A DNA stretch of 64,000 bases from Acidobacteria bacterium Mor1 (GCA_001664505.1 CP011806.1:174026-238025); one strand, 5' to 3'. Counted from the first letter of the stretch, positions 37,280 through 47,386 are shown. The notes: a model not told the origin generated them from the sequence alone. A program made the numbers and translations.

Positions 37280-37665
37280 TTGCCGCCTCCTTTCTTTTCC
37301 ATGCTGTCCAGCAGCCGCCGGATCTCGTCGATCTCTTCGGGACTGGCCTTGCGCGCGGAGAGGGCATGCAGCGCCAACTGTCCGGCGGAGCCGGAAAAGG
37401 CGCGCTGCATCAGGTCGTCGACCAGCGCCTTGCGGGTGACCCGCGGAGTCCTTGCCGGCGTGTAGGTGTGGGTTCGCCGGCTTTCGTCCCGTTCCAAGAG
37501 CCCCTTGCCGACCATGATCTGCATCAGCTTCAGTACGGTCGTGTAGCCGCTTTCGCGGCCCCGGGCGGCGAGCAGATCGTGGACCCGGCGCACGGTGGCG
37601 GGGCTTTCCTCCCACAGCACGCTCAGGATCTCCAGTTCGGCCTCGGTCGGTTTCGGCAGACTCAT
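37276..37665 (-). CDS. blaI-like: BlaI/MecI/CopY-family transcriptional repressor
   Basis: A 129-residue winged-helix repressor: PTEAELEILSVLWEESPATV, a recognition helix in YTTVLKLMQIMVGKGLLER and the RRTHTYTPAR wing with the usual protease-sensitive region after it. Family members dimerise on dyad operators and are cleaved through an M56 partner. The ATG at 37665 has GGAGGA directly upstream. It is translationally coupled to the M56-transglycosylase gene. Two matching dyads overlap its own promoter, so it should repress itself and its partner. Confidence 0.93.
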   Translation of the reverse strand: MSLPKPTEAELEILSVLWEESPATVRRVHDLLAARGRESGYTTVLKLMQIMVGKGLLERDESRRTHTYTPARTPRVTRKALVDDLMQRAFSGSAGQLALHALSARKASPEEIDEIRRLLDSMEKKGGGK

Positions 37666-37682
37666 GCTTCCTCCCAGGCCCA

Positions 37683-37723
37683 GTATTACGAACTGCTTCG
37701 TAGATGTCAACGAAGATCTTCGT
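37683..37723 (-). promoter_or_regulatory. promoter of the blaI-like operon with twin operators
   Basis: On the minus strand TTGACA (37705-37710) and TAATAC (37683-37688) form a -35/-10 pair with a 16-bp spacer. Two dyads of the form ACGAA-N4-TTCGT, at 37688-37701 and 37710-37723, lie 22 bp apart (two helical turns) and cover the spacer and the upstream edge of the -35. The first extends to TACGAA-CTGC-TTCGTA; the second is a perfect 14-bp palindrome. Confidence 0.7.
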
Positions 37724-37784
37724 ACTTTGTGACGCAAGTGCGTAATCGGCCGGTCCGATGCCGAGTCGGGGAGTTCGTGGGGCC

Positions 37785-39227
37785 TTAGGAGCCTTCGCCT
37801 GCGGGAGGGGCGTAGAAGGACACCCCGCGCAGGTTCTCGTCGACCTGCAGCGGCACCTGGAGCCGCGGGAAGGCCCGCTGCTCGCAGTCGTCCCGGTCGC
37901 ACAGGCGGCAGGTGGTGCCGATCGGGACCAGCGCGTCCTTCTGATCGACGTCGACGGCGTCGGCGTAGACCATCCGCTTGGCGTGGCGCACCTCGCAGCC
38001 CAGGGTGATCGCCTGGATCGCCTTGGGCGCCTGGTAGCCCCGGGCTCCCTTGGCCACGGTGCGGGCGACGCAGAAGTAGACCGCGCCGTCGGGCATCTCC
38101 GAGAGCTGCTTGGTGATGGTCCCCGGCGTGAGGAAGGTGGTGTGCAGGTTCCAGCGGGGGCAGGCGCCGAAGCGGGAGAGCTTGATACCCGATGAGCTGA
38201 AGCGCTTGGAGATGTTTCCGGCGACGTCCGCCCGCACCAGGTGGAACGGGATTCCCTCGTTGCCTTGCTTGCGCAGGGTCGTCAGCCGGTGACAGACCTG
38301 TTCGAAGCTGGCGCCGAAGCGGTTCTCCAGCAGGTCGATGTCGTAGCGGGTGCGGCGCACTTCGTCGATGAAGCGCTCGTAGGGCATGACCACCGCGCCG
38401 GCGAAGTAGTTGGCCAGGGCGATGCGGGCCAGCCCCCGGGAGCTGTCGGCGGTCAGGGTCGCCTCGCTCCGGGTCAGTTCATCGAGCAGGGGCGAGTGCT
38501 GCACCAAACCGATCTGGTGGGCGATCTGGAACTTGCGGCTGCTGCGGGGGAGCGCCTCGGACAGGATCAACAGCTTGCGCTGTGGGTCGAAGCGGCGCAC
38601 CGCGCCGCCGTCGGCCGAGGAGTCGACGTATTCGATGCGGATCCCGTGAACCTCCCGCAGGTAGCCCGAGAGCCCGTGGTACATGTCGTCGGGGCGCAGG
38701 TCCGCCTGCTTCCACAGGTCGGTGGCCGCATCCTCCAGCAGCGGGAAGTAGTTCTCGTGGGCGTGGATGAAGTCGGTGACCTCCTCCGACGGCAGGCTCG
38801 AGTAGTCGACTCCGGGGAGATCCCGATCCTCCGATAGCTGCGAGGCCAGGCTCAGCGCCGACTCCCGGGTGCTGCGGAACACCTGGTAGAGCTGGATCAC
38901 CGCCCGGGCCAGGGTGGGGGAGCTGAGGGCGAACTCCCGGACCTCGGTGGAGTTGAGCCCGTGGCGGTCGAAGGCGGGGTCGCCGAAGACCTCCATCAGG
39001 TCCGAGGCGACCCGGGCGTCGTCCTCGGCAGCGAACTGTTGGAGGTCGAGCTGGAACAGCTCGGCCAGTTTGAGCAGCAGATTCGCGCTCAGCGGGCGGC
39101 GGTCGTGCTCGATCAAATTTAGGTAACTGGGGGAGATCCCCAGCATCTCCGCCAGTTTGGTCTGTCGGAGGTTTCGGGCCCGGCGCAGGGCCCGGACCCG
39201 GCTCCCCAGGCGTGCAGTTTCTGCCAT
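37785..39227 (-). CDS. RamB/ScfR-type transcriptional regulator
   Basis: A 480-residue regulator with an XRE-type helix-turn-helix (residues 1-65, LRQTKLAEMLGISPSYLNLIEHDRRPLS region), a central IrrE/ImmA-like domain whose protease motif is degraded (AHQIGLVQH instead of HExxH), and the Cys-rich C-terminal DUF2083 domain (FGACPRWNLH and CRLCDRDDCEQRAFP). Family members sense short-chain acyl-CoA or acetate status: RamB in actinobacteria controls aceA and aceB. It is divergent from exactly these two genes here, so control of the glyoxylate shunt is the obvious role. A GGAGAA Shine-Dalgarno precedes the ATG. Confidence 0.92.
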   Translation of the reverse strand: MAETARLGSRVRALRRARNLRQTKLAEMLGISPSYLNLIEHDRRPLSANLLLKLAELFQLDLQQFAAEDDARVASDLMEVFGDPAFDRHGLNSTEVREFALSSPTLARAVIQLYQVFRSTRESALSLASQLSEDRDLPGVDYSSLPSEEVTDFIHAHENYFPLLEDAATDLWKQADLRPDDMYHGLSGYLREVHGIRIEYVDSSADGGAVRRFDPQRKLLILSEALPRSSRKFQIAHQIGLVQHSPLLDELTRSEATLTADSSRGLARIALANYFAGAVVMPYERFIDEVRRTRYDIDLLENRFGASFEQVCHRLTTLRKQGNEGIPFHLVRADVAGNISKRFSSSGIKLSRFGACPRWNLHTTFLTPGTITKQLSEMPDGAVYFCVARTVAKGARGYQAPKAIQAITLGCEVRHAKRMVYADAVDVDQKDALVPIGTTCRLCDRDDCEQRAFPRLQVPLQVDENLRGVSFYAPPAGEGS

Positions 39228-39244
39228 TCGGCGTTCTCCGGTTT

Positions 39245-39269
39245 TTTACAGCGTTGACAAGTTTACAGC
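39245..39269. promoter_or_regulatory. direct repeat TTTACAGC upstream of the RamB-type gene
   Basis: TTTACAGC occurs at 39245-39252 and 39262-39269, start points 17 bp apart, 18 to 42 bp upstream of the regulator's start codon. A TTGACA lies between the copies on the plus strand. Position suits autoregulation. Confidence 0.4.
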
Positions 39270-39339
39270 CTTGGCTCGTAAAAGCCAGGACCCGTTTGCG
39301 GGCTGAAAACCAATGTCTCGTTGACTCTCGCCGTTCATG

Positions 39340-39349
39340 TTGCAAATTT
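39340..39349. promoter_or_regulatory. TTGCAAATTT, candidate RamB/ScfR-type site before aceB
   Basis: The reverse complement AAATTTGCAA is close to the TTTGCAAA-containing sites I recall for RamB and ScfR-type regulators. It lies about 105 bp before aceB, next to a TTGACT at 39321-39326. The match is by memory of the published consensus. Confidence 0.4.
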
Positions 39350-39452
39350 ATGTTTTCACGGACTCTCGTCAGCGCCCTCAGGGGTGATCGGGCCCCGGGA
39401 AGCCCCGGCGGGGCCCGGGAGGGGCCGAAACGGCCGAGAAGGAGCGGAATCG

Positions 39453-41048
<1,596 letters not shown>

Positions 41049-41084
41049 GCCTCGGGCCTTTTCCCGGATCTGTAGGAGTGACCG

Positions 41085-42380
41085 ATGTCGAAGCACAAGA
41101 GCGCTGAAGAGCTGGCCCGCAACTGGGCCGAGGACGCCCGCTGGCAGGGGATCGAACGTCCTTACTCGCCGGAGGACGTGGTCCGTCTCCGCGGCAGCGT
41201 CAAGGTCGAGCACACCCTGGCCCGCCTCGGTGCCGAGCGGCTGTGGGAGCTGATTCACAAGAACGACTACGTCAACGCACTGGGCGCCATGACCGGCGGC
41301 CAGGCGGTCCAGCAGGTCCAGGCCGGCCTCCAGGCGATCTACTGCAGCGGCTGGCAGGTCGCCGGCGACATGAACGAAGCGGGGCAGACCTACCCCGACC
41401 AGAGCCTCTACCCGGCCAACAGCGTCCCGTCGCTGGTGCGCCGGATCAACAACGCCCTGACTCGGGCGGATCAGATCGACCACGCCAACGGACTCAACGG
41501 CGAGGCACCTCACTGGTTCGCGCCGATCGTCGCCGATGCCGAGGCCGGTTTCGGTGGCGTGCTCAACGCCTACGAGTTGATGAAGGGCATGATCGAGGCG
41601 GGCGCCGCCGGCGTGCACTTCGAGGACCAGCTCTCCTCGGCCAAGAAGTGCGGCCACCTCGGCGGCAAGGTGCTGGTGCCGACCCAGGCCGCGATCGACA
41701 AGCTGGTCGCCGCGCGCCTGGCTGCCGACGTGCTCGATGTGCCGACGCTCCTGATCGCTCGCACCGACGCCAACGCCGCCGGACTTCTGACCTCCGACGT
41801 CGACGAGCGGGACAAGCCCTTCGTGACCGGCAACATGACCGCCGACTCCTTCGTCGAGGTCAAGCCGGGTCTGGATCAGGCGATCTCCCGCGGCCTTTCC
41901 TACGCTCCCTACTGCGACCTGATCTGGTGTGAGACTTCCCATCCGGATCTGGCCGAGGCCAAGCGCTTCGCCGAGGCGATCCACGCGAAGTTCCCGGGCA
42001 AGAAGCTGTCCTACAACTGCTCGCCGTCGTTCAACTGGAAGCGCCACCTGGACGACGCCACCATCGCCCGCTTCCAGCGGGAGCTGGGCGCCATGGGCTA
42101 CGCCTTCCAGTTCGTGACCCTGGCCGGTTTCCATGCTCTGAACACCTCGATGTTCGAGCTGGCTCTGGGCTACGGCAAGACCGGCATGGCCGCCTACTCT
42201 CAGCTCCAGGAGAAGGAGTTCGCGCTGCAGGAATCCGACGGCTTCCGCGCGGTCAAGCACCAGGCCTTCGTCGGCACCGGATACTTCGATCAGGTGAACC
42301 AGGCGATCACCGCCGGCAAGTCCTCCCTGAGCGCCCTCAAGGGTTCGACGGAAGAGGAGCAGTTCTCCAAGGCGAAGTAG
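41085..42380 (+). CDS. aceA: isocitrate lyase
   Basis: A 431-residue isocitrate lyase, splitting isocitrate into succinate and glyoxylate (EC 4.1.3.1). The catalytic loop KKCGHLGGK has Cys189; other family markers are the [11 protein letters not shown]-terminal segment, [23 protein letters not shown] and [10 protein letters not shown]. An AGGAG lies before the ATG. With aceB it allows growth on acetate, fatty acids or other C2 sources. A strong intrinsic terminator follows at 42433. Confidence 0.97.
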   Translation: MSKHKSAEELARNWAEDARWQGIERPYSPEDVVRLRGSVKVEHTLARLGAERLWELIHKNDYVNALGAMTGGQAVQQVQAGLQAIYCSGWQVAGDMNEAGQTYPDQSLYPANSVPSLVRRINNALTRADQIDHANGLNGEAPHWFAPIVADAEAGFGGVLNAYELMKGMIEAGAAGVHFEDQLSSAKKCGHLGGKVLVPTQAAIDKLVAARLAADVLDVPTLLIARTDANAAGLLTSDVDERDKPFVTGNMTADSFVEVKPGLDQAISRGLSYAPYCDLIWCETSHPDLAEAKRFAEAIHAKFPGKKLSYNCSPSFNWKRHLDDATIARFQRELGAMGYAFQFVTLAGFHALNTSMFELALGYGKTGMAAYSQLQEKEFALQESDGFRAVKHQAFVGTGYFDQVNQAITAGKSSLSALKGSTEEEQFSKAK

Positions 42381-42432
42381 CGTCCTGATCGCTGCGTACC
42401 ATCCAGCTCTTCAGTGACTCTTGACTTTTGGG

Positions 42433-42460
42433 GGCGGCCTTCGGGTCGCCTCTTTTCTTT
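42433..42460 (+). terminator. intrinsic terminator of aceBA
   Basis: GGCGGCC and GGTCGCC pair around a TTCG loop (one G-T pair) and are followed by a run of mostly T. Confidence 0.85.
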
Positions 42461-42617
42461 GGCGTCGAGTTCGATGAGCGACCGGCGACAAGGTTGCCGA
42501 CCACCCGGATCTCGAGCCTCCACGTGATACGATCAAAGGCAATTCGTTTTGCTTCCGGGGTCCACGTTCTAGTGGGCAGCTTCCGGATTCGATTGCCGGA
42601 GCGGTGCGGGGGGTGTT

Positions 42618-43697
42618 GTGCGCGTACAGAAGTGTTTTGTGGTCATGCCTTCGGGAAATCACGGTGAGTATGCGGGCGGTGTGGAGGAGGCGAACTTCGT
42701 CTATAGCGGAATCATCTGCGAGGCAATCAAGCAGGCCTGGCCTGACACTGTCAAGGTGGTTCGTCAAACCGATGACCGTAAGCCGGGCTCGATCAATCGT
42801 GAGATCGTTCGCAATCTCGTTGAGAGTGATGTTTGCATTGTCGATATTACCAACCAGAATCCCAACGTGTTTCTCGAGCTCGGGGTTCGATACGCCCTAA
42901 GGAAATCAACGACGATTCTTTTGAGGCAGCGTGATACCGAGATCCCGTTCGATATCACGAACTATCGGTGCATCGAGTACTCGTCGGTGTACGCCGGTGT
43001 AAAGAAGGCGATATCTGATATCGCGGCTTCCCTGCGAACCGCGGCGAGCATCGAGAACCCTTGCGACAGCCTCGTGTTCGAGGTCTTTCCGAATCTGACG
43101 GTCGAGATACCCGAGGTGATTCACGAGTCGGTCAATAGTGCCAGCGGGTTCATGTCCTGGCAGGAGTATTGGGAGCAAGTTAGCCGGGTTGTGCAGAGGC
43201 TCAGGGATCCGTTTCAGGATGGCCGTTTCGTCCCAAAGGCCATCTTGGGCATTTCGAATGGCGGGATGATGTTGGCGGATATTCTCAGTCGTGAGTTGTT
43301 TACAAGTATCCCGGTGACCGCTCTATGGGCTGAACGGACGAACAAGAACGGGCACTACTTCGACAACGTCCTGAATCGGAAGACTCTGGATGGGATCGAG
43401 GCCATCGCGCCGGAGGGAGATCGAGAGTACGAATTGCTGCTGGTCGATGACTCACTAACCACTGGGCGCACTATTCAGGCTGCCATCAAGTTCGTTGGGG
43501 AAAACCTGCCTAGGGCGCGGGTCTATTACCTGCCGCTCTACCTGCGCGACAAGAAGTACGCAGATCTTCTGGATCTAATGAAGGATCACATCGTCTGGGA
43601 ACATCGTCACTGCTACATGGAAGAGGAAGAGATTCGTAGACTGCACATACTGGGGGAGGCTCGGCTGTTGCCCTACAAGAAACAGATTCCGAGGTAG
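42618..43697 (+). CDS. NDT/TIR-like domain fused to a phosphoribosyltransferase domain
   Basis: A 359-residue two-domain protein read from a GTG. Residues 1-140 resemble nucleoside 2-deoxyribosyltransferase/TIR-like Rossmann domains: KCFVVMPSG start, DVCIVDITNQNPNVFLELGV with the candidate catalytic Glu, and EIPFDITNYRCIEY. Residues 190-350 are a type I phosphoribosyltransferase with ILGISNGGMMLADIL and the PRPP loop LLLVDDSLTTGRT. Together they point to nucleotide or NAD-type chemistry. GC content is clearly below that of neighbouring genes and AT-rich codons are frequent, suggesting horizontal transfer. No partner gene flanks it: aceBA ends 237 bp upstream behind a terminator. Function unknown; defence-related NDT/TIR-like proteins look similar. 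Confidence 0.8.
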   Translation: MRVQKCFVVMPSGNHGEYAGGVEEANFVYSGIICEAIKQAWPDTVKVVRQTDDRKPGSINREIVRNLVESDVCIVDITNQNPNVFLELGVRYALRKSTTILLRQRDTEIPFDITNYRCIEYSSVYAGVKKAISDIAASLRTAASIENPCDSLVFEVFPNLTVEIPEVIHESVNSASGFMSWQEYWEQVSRVVQRLRDPFQDGRFVPKAILGISNGGMMLADILSRELFTSIPVTALWAERTNKNGHYFDNVLNRKTLDGIEAIAPEGDREYELLLVDDSLTTGRTIQAAIKFVGENLPRARVYYLPLYLRDKKYADLLDLMKDHIVWEHRHCYMEEEEIRRLHILGEARLLPYKKQIPR

Positions 43698-43773
43698 ACG
43701 CGACAGTTCCAACACCAAACCAGAATGAACACGATGACTAGCGCCCGTGGCCGAGGAGTGGCTTGCGTCGAAG

Positions 43774-43805
43774 AGAAAAAAATGGCGGCCACCGAAGTGG
43801 CCGCC
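43774..43805 (-). terminator. minus-strand intrinsic terminator without a known upstream gene
   Basis: GGCGGCCAC and GTGGCCGCC pair perfectly (43784-43792 with 43797-43805) and, read on the minus strand, enclose TTCG and are followed by ATTTTTTTCTC. It is the strongest intrinsic terminator in the window, yet no established minus-strand gene lies in front of it. Confidence 0.8.
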
Positions 43806-43896
43806 GAGGGGCCGTGGATAACCCGGCTCGTGCGTACCAGGGTTAACCGCAAACCTTGGAATCGAAGAGAACCCGCACCGTGGGGCTAGCCCGGGC

Positions 43897-43968
43897 TCAA
43901 GTCGGCGCGTCGGACCACAACGCGGCTAATAACATCAATAACCTCAGGTTGTGGGGCAGGCGCCTCAT
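43897..43968 (-). CDS. possible 23-residue hydrophobic peptide or leader
   Basis: The frame opens with an ATG 8 nt after AAGGA and ends in TGA before the orphan terminator. The product would be MRRLPHNLRLLMLLAALW plus five residues: a basic start and a Leu-rich core, like a small toxin, leader or membrane peptide. There is no family to compare it with, and chance occurrence in 442 bp is possible. Confidence 0.3.
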   Translation of the reverse strand: MRRLPHNLRLLMLLAALWSDAPT

Positions 43969-44139
43969 CAGTTTTCCTTCCCCGGAGAGCGCTTGGCTCT
44001 CCTTGTTCCCCTTCAGAGGCGCAACCGAGAGCGGAATCGGCTCAACCCTGCCCAGATTGGGGTTGACGGGACCGGGGCCACAGTGGAACTTGGTGGGTCA
44101 AGTGACTGAACGAACAGGGTTTCGGGAGGCCGGCAAGCG

Positions 44140-44688
44140 TTGAGTGGAGTGACCTCACTGCTGCTGCAGTGGAACTCGGGAGACGGTTCGGCGCGGGAAG
44201 CGCTGATGGAACGGGTCCACTCGGAGTTGACTGCCATCGCCGCCAGGCGGCTGGCAGGGGAGCGCCACGCACTCACCTTCGAACCCGCCGCCCTGGTCAA
44301 CGAGGCCTACCTGAAGCTGATCGACCTCGAGCGGATCGATTGGCAGAACCGCGCTCACTTCTTCGCCATGGCGGCGCGCCTGATGCGCCAGGTGTTGATC
44401 GATCACGCCCGCAAACGTGACGCGGCCAAACGGGACGGGGGAGTACGGGTCACCTGGACCGGCGTCGACCCGGGCTCCGACCCTCCCCAGACCGACGTGC
44501 TGTTGTTGAACGGCGCCCTGGACAAGCTCGCCGAGGCGGATCCCGATCGTGCTCGGCTGGTCGAGCTGCGTTTCTTCGGTGGGTTGACTATCGAGGAGAC
44601 CGCCGAGGTGCTCGGCAGTTCGCCGGCGACGGTCAAGCGGCACTGGGACGTGGCGCGGGGTTGGTTGCACCGGGCGATGAAGGCCTAG
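44140..44688 (+). CDS. ECF-type RNA polymerase sigma factor
   Basis: A 182-residue sigma factor of the ECF group frequent in Acidobacteria and Planctomycetes. Region 2 reads FEPAALVNEAYLKLIDLE and FFAMAARLMRQVLIDHARKR; region 4 reads LVELRFFGGLTIEETAEVLG and SSPATVKRHWDVARGWL. Translation starts at a TTG with GGAGG about 11 nt upstream; a GTG three codons later is possible. Its tail overlaps the convergent Ser/Thr kinase gene by 4 bp. No anti-sigma gene is adjacent, so the kinase is the likely controller. Confidence 0.9.
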   Translation: MSGVTSLLLQWNSGDGSAREALMERVHSELTAIAARRLAGERHALTFEPAALVNEAYLKLIDLERIDWQNRAHFFAMAARLMRQVLIDHARKRDAAKRDGGVRVTWTGVDPGSDPPQTDVLLLNGALDKLAEADPDRARLVELRFFGGLTIEETAEVLGSSPATVKRHWDVARGWLHRAMKA

Positions 44689-47219
44689 TCGCACTTCTCC
44701 AGATTGGTCCGCATCAGATCGGGTTGGTTGGCGTCGAACTCCGAGAGCTTGAACCGCTCATCCATCATCAGCCACTTGTTCAGTGCCTTGCGCCACCAAC
44801 GACAGGCTTCCGGAGTGCGCCCGGCGTAGTCGAGGGCGCTTCCCAGCATCTCGTACTGGATCGCCGTCGATCGGTGATTCCCCGAGATGTCGTCGGCCCG
44901 TTCCCGTTCCTCGAACCAGGCCACACCGGACTCCAGGATCGCGATCCCTTCATCGTGTCGACCGAGGTACGCCAGGCTGTCGGCCTTGGAGCTCTCCACC
45001 ACCAGTTTGCGGCGCATGGCGCTGAGATCCTCGGGATCTCCTGCCAGGACTTCGTCGATCAAGGCCAGCGCCTCGTCCAGCGGGGGCAGGGCGGACTCCG
45101 GTTGGTCCAGGGCGTTGTAGGCGTTTCCCAGGGACCACAGGGCGATGACGCGGGCTGCGTCGATCTGGGCGTTGGCGCCGTGGATCTCGAGATGCTCTCG
45201 GTATCGCTCCAAGCCATCGAGGTAGGGCTGCACCGTTTCTTCGTAGCGTGACTGGAAGAACAGGGATTCGCCCAGGGCGATCCGGGCATCCGCCTGGAGT
45301 TTCAGGAAGTCCGGGTCTTCATTCAGCCTGGGCTCGAGCTCGTCCAGGGTCGCGAGGAGGCTCTCGAGCTGCCTTTCGGTGCCCTCCTGGTCTCCTTGCC
45401 ACTTCCAGGTATCGGCGATTCGTTTCTCGACGAGGAGCCGTTCGACGGTCCAATCGCCCCGGTCGGGCCGCAGTTCCTCGGCGCGCCGGTAGGCCTCGAG
45501 GCCCCGCTCCATCTCCGCGCGGGCCGGTTCGGGCTGGTTGTCGCTGTAGAGCATGTCGACGCCCCGGTTGGAGTGCAGTTCACCCAGGGTGCGCAACACC
45601 TCGCCGGGAGCGGGGTGGGTATCGACGAGGCCGTTCAATAGCTCTACGGCGCGAACAGCGGCAGCCTCGGCTCGCTCTCTGGTTTCGGCAGAGTCTACCG
45701 ATTGGCGTTCCAGGATGCTCGAGAGGCGGCTGAATCCCTGGGCGGCCTCGTACAGCACTTCGGGGCCGGCACCCTGAGAGTTGCTCAGCGCTTCCAGGTA
45801 CTCCTGTGCGGTTTCGGCGAGGGTCTGCTTGGCTGCCCGGGTGCCGGGCACCTTCTCCACCTCGTTGTACACCTTGCCCATCATCGTCCGGGCGATCGAG
45901 CGCACCTGGTCGAAGCGTTGATCCGCCTCGATCCGGGCCCGGTCCGCCTGGATGAATGACCAGGTCGTCGCGGCGAGGGCGCCGAGGAGCAGCACGAGGG
46001 CAATGCTGCCGGCGGCCACGGCGAGTTTGTTGCGCTGAATGAACCGGCTTGCCCGGTAGGACCAGCTGTCGTCCCGGGCCTCGACCGGCATGCCCCGGGA
46101 GTAGCGGTCGAGATCGGCGCTGAACGCCTCGACCGACGGATAGCGCCGCTCCGGCTCCTTGTGCAGCGCCTTCATCAGGATCGTGTCCAGGTCGCCGGCC
46201 AGCGCCCGGATCATGCGAGCCGGCGTGGTCGAGCGGCAACTGGCGATCTCTCGATCCCGGCCGTCGGCGGTGTTGGACTGGAAGCGCGTGCTCGCCCGGG
46301 GCACGGTCAGCTTGTCCACCGATTCGACCATAGCGCGATAGCTGCTGCGCTCGATGTGGTAGGGCAGATCGCCGGCGAGCAACTGGTAGGTCAGAACGCC
46401 CAGCGAATACACGTCGCTGGCCACGGTGACCTTGCCGTCCAGAATCTGTTCGGGGCTGGCGTAGTCCGGGGTCAGGGCCCGGCTTCCGAACTGGGTCACT
46501 CCGCCGTCTTCTTCTCCCTGTTCGGTCTCGATCAGTTTGGCGATGCCGAAGTCCAGCAGCTTGGGAATGCCGTCGGAGGTGACCAGCACGTTGGAGGGTT
46601 TGAGGTCCCGGTGGACCACCAGGTTCTGGTGCGCCGACTGGACGGCGACGGCGACCTTGCGCAAGAGTTCGATTCGCTGGTGCAGGTCGAGACGGTTCTC
46701 GTCGCAATAGCGGTCGATGGGAACCCCTTCGACGAACTCCATGGCCAGGTAGGGCACGCCCTGCTCGGTGGTGCCGCCGTCGACCAACCTGGCGATGTAG
46801 GGGTGGTGCAGGCCGGCGAGGATCCTTCGTTCGGCATTGAAACGTTCGATCAGGTCGCGGCTGGTCAGATGGCTCCGAACCAGCTTGAGGGCGACCCGTT
46901 GGGTGAAGCCCTCGCCCCGGCGCTCCGCCTTGTAGACCGCGCCCATGCCACCTTCGCCGATCTTCTCCTGGATGGTGTAGGGGCCGATCCGGGTGCCGGC
47001 TTCAGGGTCGTTGCCGATGGGCAGCCGGCGGTCGGGATCCGCCGTGCCGAGGATCTCGGTGGCGTCATGGATCGCAAGCAGAACCGAGTCGACCGACGAG
47101 CGCAGGGCGGCGTCATCGCCGCAGGCGCGGTCGAGATAGGCGTTGCGTTCCGCCTCGGAGACCTCGAGGGCGCCGTCGCAGATCTCGAGGACACGTTTGA
47201 GCTGGGGTTCGTCGGCCAT
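44685..47219 (-). CDS. transmembrane Ser/Thr kinase with TPR tail
   Basis: An 844-residue protein. A helical N-terminal extension (EICDGALEVSEAERNAYLD) like that of many ECF-linked kinases precedes an intact kinase domain (IGEGGMGAVYKAE, VALKLV, VVHRDLKPSNVLV, DFGIAKL, YASPEQIL). One membrane helix (AVAAGSIALVLLLGALAATT) near residue 400 separates it from about 400 residues of TPR-like helices. It is convergent with the ECF sigma gene; in related genomes such kinases and sigma factors are paired. No Shine-Dalgarno is present and a TAATAT lies 7 nt before the ATG. Confidence 0.92.
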   Translation of the reverse strand: MADEPQLKRVLEICDGALEVSEAERNAYLDRACGDDAALRSSVDSVLLAIHDATEILGTADPDRRLPIGNDPEAGTRIGPYTIQEKIGEGGMGAVYKAERRGEGFTQRVALKLVRSHLTSRDLIERFNAERRILAGLHHPYIARLVDGGTTEQGVPYLAMEFVEGVPIDRYCDENRLDLHQRIELLRKVAVAVQSAHQNLVVHRDLKPSNVLVTSDGIPKLLDFGIAKLIETEQGEEDGGVTQFGSRALTPDYASPEQILDGKVTVASDVYSLGVLTYQLLAGDLPYHIERSSYRAMVESVDKLTVPRASTRFQSNTADGRDREIASCRSTTPARMIRALAGDLDTILMKALHKEPERRYPSVEAFSADLDRYSRGMPVEARDDSWSYRASRFIQRNKLAVAAGSIALVLLLGALAATTWSFIQADRARIEADQRFDQVRSIARTMMGKVYNEVEKVPGTRAAKQTLAETAQEYLEALSNSQGAGPEVLYEAAQGFSRLSSILERQSVDSAETRERAEAAAVRAVELLNGLVDTHPAPGEVLRTLGELHSNRGVDMLYSDNQPEPARAEMERGLEAYRRAEELRPDRGDWTVERLLVEKRIADTWKWQGDQEGTERQLESLLATLDELEPRLNEDPDFLKLQADARIALGESLFFQSRYEETVQPYLDGLERYREHLEIHGANAQIDAARVIALWSLGNAYNALDQPESALPPLDEALALIDEVLAGDPEDLSAMRRKLVVESSKADSLAYLGRHDEGIAILESGVAWFEERERADDISGNHRSTAIQYEMLGSALDYAGRTPEACRWWRKALNKWLMMDERFKLSEFDANQPDLMRTNLEKCD

Positions 47220-47226
47220 TCGAAAG

Positions 47227-47232
47227 ATATTA
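47227..47232 (-). promoter_or_regulatory. candidate -10 box of the large kinase gene
   Basis: Minus-strand TAATAT stands 7 nt before the kinase ATG without any Shine-Dalgarno, as expected for a leaderless transcript. Confidence 0.4.
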
Positions 47233-47367
47233 CGAGATTCCTGCGGGCCGGGGCTGGGGATTTCACGTCAATTCCGGTCCGCCCGGGTGCCGATCTCTGA
47301 AAACCACTAAACCCGCGATGGGGAAGCGGGGTCCAACACACGTTCCCGGCGAGATGGATCGCCGGCC

Positions 47368-47386
47368 GTGTCGCGGATCGCGACAC
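47368..47386 (+). other. 5' leader hairpin before the lipoprotein gene
   Basis: GTGTCGCG and CGCGACAC form an 8-bp stem with a GAT loop, ending 2 nt before the AAGGAGG Shine-Dalgarno of the gene at 47401. It could shield or present the ribosome site. Confidence 0.4.

Larger units (their letters stand above)
43698..44139. other. 442-bp gap with a minus-strand terminator and possible small transcript
   Basis: No ordinary gene is visible. The gap holds an intrinsic terminator that works on the minus strand (43774-43805), a 23-codon minus-strand reading frame with a good Shine-Dalgarno (43897-43968), and a 7-bp hairpin (GGAGAGC/GCTCTCC, 43986-44004). A plus-strand frame from a TTG at 43856 has no supporting signal. 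The ECF sigma gene starts at its right edge. Confidence 0.55.

Noticed and set aside
43856-44143. Plus-strand 95-codon frame from a TTG in the gap before the ECF gene
   Set aside because: No ribosome site, no motif, and it runs opposite to the minus-strand transcript implied by the terminator.
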